In this document: piece after piece, positions 1 through 6,630 of the stretch
Layout: each line of letters starts with the position of its first letter
Position numbering within the stretch: position 1 is the first letter of the stretch
DNA from: Acinetobacter sp. CFCC 10889
GTDB taxonomy: Bacteria > Pseudomonadota > Gammaproteobacteria > Pseudomonadales > Moraxellaceae
Assembly (NCBI RefSeq): GCF_003268395.1
Contig: NZ_LQXQ01000036.1
Coordinates: 1 to 42,082 of the forward strand
Length of the DNA: 42,082 bases
Direction: 5' to 3'
Position numbers and translations under genes: made by a program
Notes under the pieces: generated by a model
What the model was told of the DNA's origin: nothing
The model's database searches: none
What the model saw: the letters and a program-made list of their open reading frames with translations, nothing else

Positions 1-333
1 AAATGCCAAAGCATTAGCACAAACTAGATTGGCTAAATCAGTGCTAGATGCAAGTTGGACAACACTAAGAACCATGCTCAAGTATAAATGCGAGAACGCA
101 GGTGTATGGTATGAAGAAGTCAATGAAGCGTATACCACCCAAACGTGTTCGTGCTGTAGCTCACGCTTCAGTAGTCCGAAAGGTAGAGCAGGTTTAGGAA
201 TAAGAGAATGGCAGTGTTGTGAGTGTGGTAGCTCATGGGATCGGGATATAAATTCCGCACTGAACATTCTTGCGCTCGGACATGAGCGTCTCGTAGGAGG
301 AATCTCCGTCCTTTAGGTCGGGGAGGATGTCAA
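1..333 (+). mobile_element. Right-hand end of an IS200/IS605-type (tnpB-bearing) insertion sequence
   Basis: The window opens inside an insertion sequence. It holds the 3' end of tnpB followed by 17 bases that form an imperfect hairpin (about 304-325, CTCC facing GGAG around CTTTAGG), then the tail GGATGTCAA. Right ends of IS605/IS1341-like elements look like this: subterminal hairpin and no terminal inverted repeat. The boundary is put at about base 333. That position also marks where a minus-strand lipoprotein gene loses its frame, which supports it to within a few bases. The left end, and any tnpA, lie outside the window. Confidence 0.8.
2..316 (+). CDS. tnpB: TnpB RNA-guided nuclease, C-terminal fragment (5' end outside window)
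   Basis: The frame is open to the window edge, so this is the last 104 or so residues of a protein of about 350-400 aa. Visible are the C-terminal zinc ribbon (CSCC, then CCEC: two CxxC pairs about 20 residues apart) inside the family hallmark YTTQTCSCC...SPKGRAGLGIREW, and the final RuvC segment DRDINSALNIL, whose first Asp is a catalytic metal ligand. TnpB is the guide-RNA-directed nuclease of IS200/IS605 elements. It helps keep the element by cutting the empty donor site. The stop TAG lies 17 bases before the element's right end, the usual compact layout. Whether the upstream part is intact cannot be seen. Confidence 0.88.
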   Translation, partial: NAKALAQTRLAKSVLDASWTTLRTMLKYKCENAGVWYEEVNEAYTTQTCSCCSSRFSSPKGRAGLGIREWQCCECGSSWDRDINSALNILALGHERLVGGISVL

Positions 334-353
334 TATGGTGCGCAGTGCATTTT
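215..353 (+). ncRNA. Predicted omega RNA (reRNA) of TnpB with guide segment
   Basis: In characterised IS605-family elements the guide RNA of TnpB comes from the 3' end of tnpB plus the element's right end, and the guide is the roughly 16-20 bases just past the right end. By that rule the scaffold here ends at about 333 and the guide would be 334-353, which lies in the interrupted lipoprotein gene. The 5' limit is approximate. This is inferred from family architecture; only the right-end hairpin is directly visible. Confidence 0.45.
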
Positions 354-467
354 ACAATTTGACACAGGTGGATTTGGCGTTTGGCTTGAATCACCGTCAT
401 TATCGTCGTTACATCCACTGAGCATTAAACAACAGTTTGGGGCTAAAATTAAAAATAAACTTTTCAT
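334..467 (-). pseudogene. 5' remnant of a lipoprotein gene cut by the insertion sequence
   Basis: On the minus strand an ATG at 467-465 opens a frame that begins MKSLFLILAP and reaches a good lipobox, LSG-C, at residues 17-20. A polar Asp/Asn/Ser/Pro-rich linker follows, typical after a lipidated Cys. The frame runs about 45 codons to the insertion-sequence end near 333 and stops immediately at TGA 332-330 inside the element. The rest of the gene should lie on the far side of the element. The protein family is not recognisable from the short mature part. An open frame of 28 codons on the plus strand here (335-421) has no comparable features. The ribosome-binding site is modest (GGAAATGG). Confidence 0.6.
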
Positions 468-571
468 TAACCATTTCCGTATTTCAAAGAAGCTGTTAGT
501 CAATACAAAGCCCATGACAGTTTGGTGATGCTTTGGTTTCAATTCCATTAAGCTTTTGAATGAACAATAAA

Positions 572-591
572 AACGCATCCGAAGATGCGTT
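572..591 (-). terminator. Intrinsic terminator of rph
   Basis: On the minus strand AACGCATC, a TTCG tetraloop and GATGCGTT form a perfect 8-bp stem followed by TTTATTG. It lies 20 bases after the rph stop codon. Confidence 0.85.
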
Positions 592-610
592 CATTTTCAA
601 GCGAATTAAA

Positions 611-1327
611 TTACCAACCTAATGCTTCTTGTTGTTTTTTCACAAGTTCTGCAATGCCTTTTTCAGCCATTTCGAGCATGGCATTGGATTGCGCACGGGT
701 AAATGGTTTTTCTTCTGCCGTACCTTGAATCTCAATGAATTCACCAGATTGAGTCATCACTACATTTAAGTCAGTTTGACAGTTCGAATCTTCTTCATAG
801 CAAAGATCAAGTAATACTTCATCTTTATAGATTCCCACTGAAATTGCAGCAACTAAACCTTTTAATGGGTCTTGTTTAATTTTTTTCTTTTCAAGCAATA
901 CATTCATTGCATCGATCAATGCAACCGCTGCACCTGTAATCGATGCTGTACGTGTACCGCCATCCGCTTGGATCACATCACAGTCGATGGTAATGGTATT
1001 TTCACCAAGTTTTTTGAGGTCAACCATGGCACGTAAGCTACGACCAATCAAACGTTGGATTTCTTGAGTACGTCCAGATTGTTTACCACGTGCTGCTTCA
1101 CGGTCACTACGTGTGTGTGTTGAGCGGGGCAACATGCCGTATTCTGCAGTGACCCAACCTTGACCTTGACCTTTGAGAAAGCGTGGAACTGAGTTGTCAA
1201 TACTTGCAGTACAAAGCACTTTGGTATGACCAAATTCAACCAATACAGAACCTTCCGCATAACGTGTGTAATTACGGGTAATTTTAACGTCACGTAATTG
1301 GTCTAATGCACGTTGGTCGATACGCAT
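611..1327 (-). CDS. rph: Ribonuclease PH
   Basis: RNase PH is a phosphate-dependent 3'-5' exoribonuclease that trims tRNA 3' ends and acts in rRNA turnover in the cytoplasm. The 238-aa length is standard. The phosphate-binding Arg is in [10 protein letters not shown] (R86). The second conserved block, [17 protein letters not shown], is at residues 117-133 and includes the G-T-R of the phosphate site (124-126). The start [10 protein letters not shown] is preceded by AGGA eight bases upstream. The gene stands alone between a low-GC small-gene region and the interrupted lipoprotein gene, and has its own terminator. It is complete and typical. Confidence 0.97.
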   Translation of the reverse strand: MRIDQRALDQLRDVKITRNYTRYAEGSVLVEFGHTKVLCTASIDNSVPRFLKGQGQGWVTAEYGMLPRSTHTRSDREAARGKQSGRTQEIQRLIGRSLRAMVDLKKLGENTITIDCDVIQADGGTRTASITGAAVALIDAMNVLLEKKKIKQDPLKGLVAAISVGIYKDEVLLDLCYEEDSNCQTDLNVVMTQSGEFIEIQGTAEEKPFTRAQSNAMLEMAEKGIAELVKKQQEALGW

Positions 1328-1621
1328 AGCTTGTCCTATTTAGATTGGAAAATATTGTGGGCAATTATAGCAGATACAAGGAGGATGGTTTTATTACATG
1401 TATGATTTTTGGATTTGTGGAAGAAAAGCAGAGCTCATCTGAATTCTTAATTTTGTCTATCACAAAACTTAAGCACTGTGATATAAATGAAATAGATGTT
1501 TTATTGCTTTGAATTCGCATAAGAGATTTATGTTAAATAGAATATCTAAGACTGTAGCCTACGCAATACTGTTTGCAGCTACAGCTCAGCAACGTAATAT
1601 AAGTTATGCAGAAATGAGAAT

Positions 1622-1666
1622 CTTGTCGATTAGCGCATCTGAATTGATCTTACGCCAATCGACAAG
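1622..1666. repeat. Orphan inverted repeat, 14-bp arms
   Basis: CTTGTCGATTAGCG (1622-1635) and CGCCAATCGACAAG (1653-1666) are inverted copies matching at 13 of 14 positions with a 17-base loop. No T-tract follows on either strand, so it is not a usual intrinsic terminator. It could be a site-specific recombination or regulator site, or the remains of a mobile element. Confidence 0.6.
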
Positions 1667-1923
1667 AATTGACCCAGACCCTGTTATTTGAAATGAATTC
1701 TAGCGAAAAATGGATTTGATGAAATGATGAGAATTTTGGGAATTATTGATCAAAATTTGTATACCTTTTCCCGCATATTACCTATCGCTAACTAATTATT
1801 AGAATGAATACTACAAAGATTTAATTATTACATAAAGCATTGTTTTTAAAAAATAATATAGATTATATGAATTTAAGAAATTGCTTGAATTATATAATTC
1901 TTAAATTGTAAATATTTATTAAA

Positions 1924-1973
1924 AGTCCCGAATTTGGGACTAGAGTCCACCATTAGATAATGTGGACTCTTTT
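1924..1973 (-). terminator. Two tandem hairpins behind a minus-strand small gene
   Basis: The first hairpin pairs AGTCCC (1924-1929) with GGGACT (1936-1941). The second pairs AGAGTCCAC (1942-1950) with GTGGACTCT (1962-1970), a perfect 9-bp stem. Read on the minus strand the last stem is followed by TTTTAAT, so together they can end transcription of the gene at 2050-2241. On the plus strand TTTT also follows the second stem. GGGACT of hairpin 1 can alternatively pair with AGTCC of hairpin 2. Confidence 0.6.
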
Positions 1974-2049
1974 CAAGCCAAAATAATTAGGGATTTAATT
2001 GACTTCCTTTTGGAATAAGTGGGTTGTCATCACCAAAATTAATCTTCTC

Positions 2050-2241
2050 TTATTTTTCGGAAGGCTCTTCTTCATTACCTAAAACATATATTGTTTCGGC
2101 TTCTTCGTGACCTCCATCGTACCTATGCGTTAATGCTGTAACTGCAAGTAACTTCCAACCTTTTTTTAGATGCTGATTTACTTGGAAATCACTGTTTAAC
2201 TCTTTGACTTGTCGAATTGCGGTAAGTGAATTTTCACTCAT
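2050..2241 (-). CDS. Small hypothetical protein, 63 aa
   Basis: This is a small, acidic-tailed soluble protein of unknown function. The block VNQHLKKGWKLLAVTALTHR followed by an acidic turn and TIYVLG resembles the general layout of short proteins in which a helix ending in GW is followed by two strands (DUF1737-like), but this is only a resemblance. The ATG at 2241 is preferred over a GTG four codons upstream because a weak GTGAG lies about 8 bases before it. A double-hairpin terminator lies some 80 bases downstream. No signal peptide or membrane segment is seen. Its neighbours are small unknown genes, so context gives no function. Confidence 0.55.
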   Translation of the reverse strand: MSENSLTAIRQVKELNSDFQVNQHLKKGWKLLAVTALTHRYDGGHEEAETIYVLGNEEEPSEK

Positions 2242-2611
2242 GATAATACTCACTGAAAAAATTTATTTTTCTTATATAAAGACTTTTTTTATACTTCAAT
2301 GCCTTAAAACAAAATAATTGTTAAATCATTATGAAGTCGCATAACTTCATTTTATGTTAAATAAATGCTAATGCTACAGAACAAAATCCTATACCATACA
2401 TGACGAATACAGAGCCATCACTGAAACAATCCTAATTTGTATAGAAAAATGCTGAAAGAAAAAAGAGCAAAGAGAAGCCAAAACCAAACTAAAAAGACAA
2501 GAGCAAGCAAGGGACAACAAAATTCAAGATAATGGCAAATAGCGATAGCCCTAATTAGAAAGTGGAAGCGATCTATCATTAGGTCACTCACACTCCATTC
2601 ACTTTGTGTTT
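2242..2611. other. AT-rich intergenic stretch
   Basis: No gene is supported here. The plus strand holds a purine-rich tract (about 2446-2530) that could encode a 27-residue Lys/Arg-rich peptide from an ATG at 2449, but without a clear ribosome-binding site. It is more likely a relic of a lost gene. The promoter of the gene at 2050-2241 should lie at the left of the stretch. Confidence 0.5.
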
Positions 2612-2800
2612 TTATTTTTTAAGGTTATTAATACGACTACGTGCTTCCCATAGTAATCTCTCATTTACATCATCAGGATTCCTCTTATAACGAGCTTCTG
2701 CATCCTTTAAACCATATTTGGGAAATACTCGTACAAGAACCATTTTTAAAAAAACCCAAACTATAACTAATGCAAATATAATTCCAATTAATTCAAACAT
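2612..2800 (-). CDS. Small one-TM protein, paralogue of the next gene upstream
   Basis: This 62-aa protein has an N-terminal membrane helix (about residues 4-27, LIGIIFALVIVWVFLKMVLV) and a charged cytoplasmic tail with the pattern A-x-x-x-Y-x-x-N-P-x-D-x-N-x-R and EAR. The gene at 2819-3001 shares the MFE-IG start and the same tail pattern, so the two are tandem duplicates 18 bases apart and probably co-transcribed. AAGAG stands about 8 bases before the ATG. The function is unknown and no family is recognised. The size and topology fit small membrane regulators or stress peptides, but nothing here decides that. Confidence 0.65.
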   Translation of the reverse strand: MFELIGIIFALVIVWVFLKMVLVRVFPKYGLKDAEARYKRNPDDVNERLLWEARSRINNLKK

Positions 2801-2818
2801 ATTAAACTCTTAAATCAT

Positions 2819-3001
2819 TTATCTACGGTGTTTTTCCATGCTAATTCTAGCTGCTTCCATAAATCTATAATTAGCATCTGTAGGGTTCTCCATATATTTT
2901 TTTGTAGCACGCTCATAGTTTTTTTCTGGTGATGATAATAAAAATCTAAGTATTTTAAATCCAAAAAATGCAACAACTAAAAAACCTATAAATTCAAACA
3001 T
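2819..3001 (-). CDS. Small one-TM protein, paralogue of its downstream neighbour
   Basis: This 60-aa protein opens with MFEFIGFLVVAFFGFKILRF, one membrane helix. A basic tail follows that repeats the A-x-x-K-Y-x-x-N-P-x-D-A-N-x-R...EAAR pattern of the neighbouring 62-aa protein. GAAGG lies 7-11 bases before the ATG, a good ribosome-binding site. It is the first gene of an apparent two-gene unit. An AATT/TTAA microsatellite starts 18 bases upstream of the start codon, in the expected promoter or leader, and could make expression vary with repeat number. The function is unknown. Confidence 0.65.
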   Translation of the reverse strand: MFEFIGFLVVAFFGFKILRFLLSSPEKNYERATKKYMENPTDANYRFMEAARISMEKHRR

Positions 3002-3018
3002 AAAAAACCTTCAACTGA

Positions 3019-3043
3019 AATTAATTAATTAATTAATTAATTA
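3019..3043. repeat. (AATT)n microsatellite, about six units
   Basis: An uninterrupted tetranucleotide repeat of about 25 bases lies 18 bases upstream of the minus-strand start codon at 3001. Tetranucleotide tracts of this length are prone to slipped-strand change. Confidence 0.9.
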
Positions 3044-3335
3044 TGAATGGTTTAACAACTAATACAAAGCCTGAATGCAATTTTATTTTCACTATTTCTC
3101 TAATTAATGATTTTGGGAATCCAAATTCACTTTTTAGCGAGTGTCTACGAGCGACATATTGGAACTTCTATTTTACAACGACTTTAGCTAAGAGAGTGCT
3201 GATATATGCTGAAATGAGATTCGATACTGCAAAAATGAAAATGAATGAAATAAAAAAATTATGTCTTCCTAAAATTAACATAAAGCACGTTATACGTAAT
3301 TTTTTCTATGTAAAATCATAGTTTTAATGTGTAGC

Positions 3336-3367
3336 AAAAAGTCCAATTCTCATAAATTGGGCTTTTT
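3336..3367. terminator. Bidirectional intrinsic terminator after desB
   Basis: AAAAAGTCCAATT and AATTGGGCTTTTT form a 13-bp stem with one T-G pair and a 6-base loop. It is flanked by A and T runs and works for the minus-strand desB, whose stop is 52 bases away. Confidence 0.8.
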
Positions 3368-3418
3368 ACTATTTTTTACCCAGTGCGCTTATTTGTAACT
3401 TAAAACTTTTAAGACAAA

Positions 3419-4558
3419 CTAAGCAAAAATCCCCTTCACTTTTGCACAAGAGTGCGTAATTTTAGCCGTCATATTATTTGGCAAAGAACACTTCGCTAAA
3501 CGAACCCAAACACTCCAAAACTGCTGAAAGCAATTCGCTTCATTGTAGTTAATACCATATTCAGCACATAAGGCTTTAATCTTTGGCGCAACTTCCGCAT
3601 AACGGTTGGCTGGCATATCAGGAAATAAATGATGCTCAATCTGATGGCTCAAATTACCACTCAGAATATGCAACCAATCTGTTCCTGTGAAGTTACTCGA
3701 ACCACGAATCTGACGCAGATACCACTCAGCACGCGTTTCATTTTCAGTATTGTCAGGCTCAAAAGTTTCAGCATCTTCAGTGAAATGACCATTAAAAATC
3801 ACTGCCGAAGACCACAAACTACGAATCACATTGGCAACCGCATTCCCTGCAAAAACAGGCAAAGCATTTGGACCTGCAATGACAGGGAAAAATACATAAT
3901 CTTTTAAAATTTGACGGCGGGCTTTTTTACGGAATTTGGTCGCATCTGCCCAAACTTGTTTCCAAGTCTTGGTTTTATAAACCAATGCATCTTCTAAATG
4001 TAGATTTTGCACACCCACATACCATTCAAAAAACACCATGAGCTGAATTGCTAAAGGAATATTCAATAAAAAACGAGGTTCCCACTTTTGCGATTCACTC
4101 ACACGTAGCAAACCATAACCCACATCATGATCTTTGCCGACAATATTGGTATAAGTGTGATGCACATAATTATGGGTATATTTCCAATCATCACCTGAAG
4201 CAATGGTATCCCAATCATAATTGGCACCATTCAAACTTGGATCATTTAACCAGTCGAATTGTCCATGCATCACGTTATGACCGAGTTCCATATTTTCCAC
4301 GATTTTGGAAATACCCAACAAACCTGTACCCACCACCCATACAGGGGGAATCCAGCCGCCAAACATCAACATGCCACGTGATGCAATCTCGCTATAACGG
4401 ACAAAATTACGGATTTTATAAATATATTGGGTATCCGACTCTCCTAAGCTGTCCATCACCTCGCGACGGATTTCATCGACACGGCGACCAAATGCTGCTG
4501 TGTGTTCAGCATTTAAATGCTTTGATTTACTGTTTAAAAAATTCACTGATATATTCAT
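3419..4558 (-). CDS. desB: Membrane fatty-acid desaturase (DesB/DesA3 type)
   Basis: This di-iron membrane desaturase inserts a double bond into acyl chains, probably acyl-CoA, using electrons from the reductase encoded just upstream. Its 379 aa carry all three histidine boxes: GHNVMH (His 94 and 98), HNYVHH (His 129, 133, 134) and HQIEHH (His 305, 309, 310). Hydrophobic segments lie near residues 65-85 and 225-255. The ATG at 4558 is chosen because GAGGAG sits 8-9 bases upstream; an upstream in-frame ATG has none. Order and orientation (desC then desB, with desT divergent) match the Pseudomonas aeruginosa desCB/desT locus, where DesT senses acyl-CoA unsaturation. The regiospecificity cannot be read from the sequence. 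Confidence 0.88.
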   Translation of the reverse strand: MNISVNFLNSKSKHLNAEHTAAFGRRVDEIRREVMDSLGESDTQYIYKIRNFVRYSEIASRGMLMFGGWIPPVWVVGTGLLGISKIVENMELGHNVMHGQFDWLNDPSLNGANYDWDTIASGDDWKYTHNYVHHTYTNIVGKDHDVGYGLLRVSESQKWEPRFLLNIPLAIQLMVFFEWYVGVQNLHLEDALVYKTKTWKQVWADATKFRKKARRQILKDYVFFPVIAGPNALPVFAGNAVANVIRSLWSSAVIFNGHFTEDAETFEPDNTENETRAEWYLRQIRGSSNFTGTDWLHILSGNLSHQIEHHLFPDMPANRYAEVAPKIKALCAEYGINYNEANCFQQFWSVWVRLAKCSLPNNMTAKITHSCAKVKGIFA

Positions 4559-4693
4559 TGTTTTACTCCTCAGCGCTTCATTTTTTAGAAGCCTGTGCTG
4601 AATTTTGGCCACAACGTCCCCTGTCTTAATGGATGAGACAAAGATCGTGTTTAAATAAAAATTTGGAAAATAGCTTTTAAAATTAACTCTGAC

Positions 4694-5731
4694 TTAAAGA
4701 TTGATCACCACAGGACTCACTGCTTGGCTAATACATAGTTTGATTTGTGTATTGGCAGTATGATCAATTTCACCTGTCAGCATATTTTTGGTTGAACCAC
4801 TGACTTTGGTACATGTACAGGTATTACACATGCCCATACGGCAACCATGTGTCGGTTTTAAACCTGCTTGCTCAGCACTTTCAAGCAAGTTAGTTTTGGC
4901 AACAAATTCCTGCTGTGAGCGTAAAAAAGTTACAGGTTGCTGATTCAGGCTCTCATCTGCAACTACCTGAAAATATTCTTGTTTAAGCTGATGCTGAATA
5001 TTCAACTCACGATATATTTGCTGAATACTTTGCATCATTGCATTTGCACCACAGGCATACGTTTGACGTTGCTGAAAGTCTGTCACATGTTCATTTAGCA
5101 AGGCTAAAGTTAAACGCTGCTGAGTTTTTAATGTATTGAAATATAAGTAATTCAACTGTGAATGCTGCACGGCAAGTTGCTGTAAGTCAGCATGAAAAGC
5201 TTCATCTCGACTAAAATACAACACAGTAATTTTGCGCTGTGACTGTTTTAAAGCGGCATTGAGCAATGCATAAATCGCACTGATCCCACTTCCCGATGCA
5301 ACCAACAAAAGCGGCATGCTGTTTTGATCAAGAATAAATTCTCCTTGTGGTTGTGAAAGCTCTATGATGCTCCCAAATGTTAACTCGCTCAAAGCTTTAG
5401 ACACTTTACCCTGACGCTTCACCGCCAAAACAAGGTCACCATTCGCCAATGTTTTCACAATGGAATAATGCCGTTGCTGCCGTACCCCTTCAATCAACAC
5501 AGTGACTAAAACACTTTGCCCTGCTTTTAAATGTTGATTCTTAAAATTACGGTTAGGACGTAATTCAATTTGGAAAAAATCTGTGCTTAAACTGCGTATT
5601 TTGACCACAGATGCTTTGACTTTTTTCCATGCCCATAAGGGATTGATCTTGGCTGCGACAAAATCAACAAAATCCTCACGGATCCATTCAGGTTGATATG
5701 ACATCGTTTGTATGGTTACAGATTTACTCAT
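4694..5731 (-). CDS. desC: Ferredoxin reductase partner of the desaturase
   Basis: This 345-aa flavin and iron-sulfur oxidoreductase passes electrons from NAD(P)H to the desaturase. Domains in order are an FAD-binding barrel with the R-H-Y-S motif, an NAD(P)-binding domain with ASGSGISAIY, and a C-terminal plant-type 2Fe-2S ferredoxin with Cys 297, 302, 305 and 333 (C-x4-C-x2-C...C in HGCRMGMCNTC). The start at 5731 has GAGGAA upstream; a longer in-frame extension overlaps the operator region and is rejected. The gene lies 135 bases before desB on the same strand, so the two are likely one transcript controlled from the desT intergenic region. Confidence 0.87.
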   Translation of the reverse strand: MSKSVTIQTMSYQPEWIREDFVDFVAAKINPLWAWKKVKASVVKIRSLSTDFFQIELRPNRNFKNQHLKAGQSVLVTVLIEGVRQQRHYSIVKTLANGDLVLAVKRQGKVSKALSELTFGSIIELSQPQGEFILDQNSMPLLLVASGSGISAIYALLNAALKQSQRKITVLYFSRDEAFHADLQQLAVQHSQLNYLYFNTLKTQQRLTLALLNEHVTDFQQRQTYACGANAMMQSIQQIYRELNIQHQLKQEYFQVVADESLNQQPVTFLRSQQEFVAKTNLLESAEQAGLKPTHGCRMGMCNTCTCTKVSGSTKNMLTGEIDHTANTQIKLCISQAVSPVVINL

Positions 5732-5763
5732 GTTGCGTTCCTCTTTATGCTGGCTATTTATTG

Positions 5764-5800
5764 AGTGAACATGCGTTCTTTTAGTGAACATTCGTAAACT
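5764..5800. promoter_or_regulatory. Double DesT/FabR-type operator
   Basis: Two 18-bp sites lie 19 bp apart. AGTGAACATGCGTTCTTT (5764-5781) has the palindromic core GAAC-ATGC-GTTC. AGTGAACATTCGTAAACT (5783-5800) is bounded by AGT and ACT. Both resemble the AGTGAAC-type operators known for FabR and DesT. A possible minus-strand promoter, TTGACT (5824-5819) and TATAGT (5803-5798) with 15-base spacing, overlaps the second site, as expected for repression of desCB. Confidence 0.7.
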
Positions 5801-5904
5801 ATACTTATTTTTAAATTCAGTCAACACCTGTGCACTGACATTCGTCGTTTAATTTGTAGGTTTATTTGTTAAACTCTTGCCATCACAAAATTTAAGGTCA
5901 CACA

Positions 5905-6561
5905 ATGTCAATACGGGATGAACGTAAACAGCAAAGTCGTCAGGCTTTACTTGATGCTGCACTCACACTCAGCACATCAGGTCGTTCATTTTCAAGTATC
6001 AGTTTGCGAGAAGTTGCGCGTGAAGTGGGTTTAGTGCCTACTGCCTTTTACCGACATTTCCAAGATATGGAAGAACTCGGTAAAGAGTTGGTCGATCAAG
6101 TTTCCTTATATTTAAAAAATGTCTTGCATCAACTCGGACATGGTCTCGCCTTGCCTGAAGCCAAAACCCAGACCACCATGGATTCATTTTTTAAAGCCGT
6201 TGAACAAAATCCACAGCAATGGATTTTTATGATTGCAGAACGTTGGGGCGGTTCAGAAACGGTGCGCCGTGCCATTGATCGAGAAATTCGTTATTTAAAT
6301 GATGATCTCAGTAATGATCTAAAAAAATTACAAATTTTTGAACATTTTCAAAATGAAAATGATTTATATGTGTTGACCAGTTTATTGATTAACTCTGCTT
6401 TTACTTGGGCAATGTCATGGCTCAGTTTAAGCCGCCAGTATTCTGGGCAAGAATTAGAATTGCAAAAAATAATATATAAAAAACAATCTGTGACCCAAAT
6501 CCGTTTTATTTTTAGAGGCATTTTAAATTGGGAAACACCCAAAATGGATCCTTTAGATTAA
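5905..6561 (+). CDS. desT: TetR-family regulator of unsaturated fatty acid synthesis (DesT/FabR type)
   Basis: This 218-aa TetR repressor has the helix-turn-helix SLREVAREVGLVPTAFYRHF at residues 34-53, nearly the wording of FabR and DesT DNA-binding domains. FabR and DesT respond to the balance of saturated and unsaturated acyl thioesters. The C-terminal half is a helical ligand domain with less conservation. It is divergent from desCB with a double operator between, so it probably represses desCB and itself. The start MSIRDERKQQ has only a weak AAGG upstream. Its 3' end is followed by a terminator shared with dsbA. Confidence 0.85.
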   Translation: MSIRDERKQQSRQALLDAALTLSTSGRSFSSISLREVAREVGLVPTAFYRHFQDMEELGKELVDQVSLYLKNVLHQLGHGLALPEAKTQTTMDSFFKAVEQNPQQWIFMIAERWGGSETVRRAIDREIRYLNDDLSNDLKKLQIFEHFQNENDLYVLTSLLINSAFTWAMSWLSLSRQYSGQELELQKIIYKKQSVTQIRFIFRGILNWETPKMDPLD

Positions 6562-6583
6562 TGCCACAATATTGAAGAAACAA

Positions 6584-6608
6584 AAAAACCCGCAATTTGC
6601 GGGTTTTT
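6584..6608. terminator. Bidirectional terminator between desT and dsbA
   Basis: AAAAACCCGCA, a 3-base loop and TGCGGGTTTTT form a perfect 11-bp stem with A and T flanks. It serves desT on the plus strand and dsbA on the minus strand. Confidence 0.9.
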
Positions 6609-6630
6609 AATTCATCACACCATCAGATGC

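Larger units (their letters stand above)
1328..2049. other. Low-GC gene-poor stretch between rph and a small gene
   Basis: No convincing gene is seen here. The contents are the rph promoter region at the left, an orphan 14-bp inverted repeat (1622-1666) and two tandem hairpins (1924-1970). A 60-codon open frame at 1509-1691 starts at TTG or, at 1530, at an ATG with no ribosome-binding site, and it runs through the inverted repeat, so it is not called. The high AT content suggests eroded accessory DNA. Confidence 0.6.
3002..3418. other. Intergenic region with microsatellite and terminator
   Basis: The region contains the AATT repeat (3019-3043) and a bidirectional terminator (3336-3367). A 92-codon plus-strand frame (3043-3321) starts inside the repeat, has no ribosome-binding site and shows no recognisable composition, so it is not called. 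Confidence 0.55.

Noticed and set aside
335..421. A 28-codon plus-strand frame right after the insertion sequence
   Set aside because: The minus-strand frame over the same bases has a clear lipoprotein signal. The plus-strand frame is short and has no start context.
1509..1691. A 60-codon plus-strand frame
   Set aside because: It starts at TTG or an ATG without a ribosome-binding site, runs through an inverted repeat and shows no protein-like pattern.
2449..2532. A 27-codon Lys/Arg-rich reading frame
   Set aside because: It has no clear ribosome-binding site and looks like a purine-tract coincidence or relic.
3043..3321. A 92-codon plus-strand frame next to the AATT repeat
   Set aside because: Its start lies in the repeat, there is no ribosome-binding site, and the only similarity seen (YAEMR also at 1509-1691) is too short to mean much.
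4048..4629. A 193-codon plus-strand frame opposite the desaturase
   Set aside because: It is the shadow of desB, which carries three histidine boxes in the other frame.
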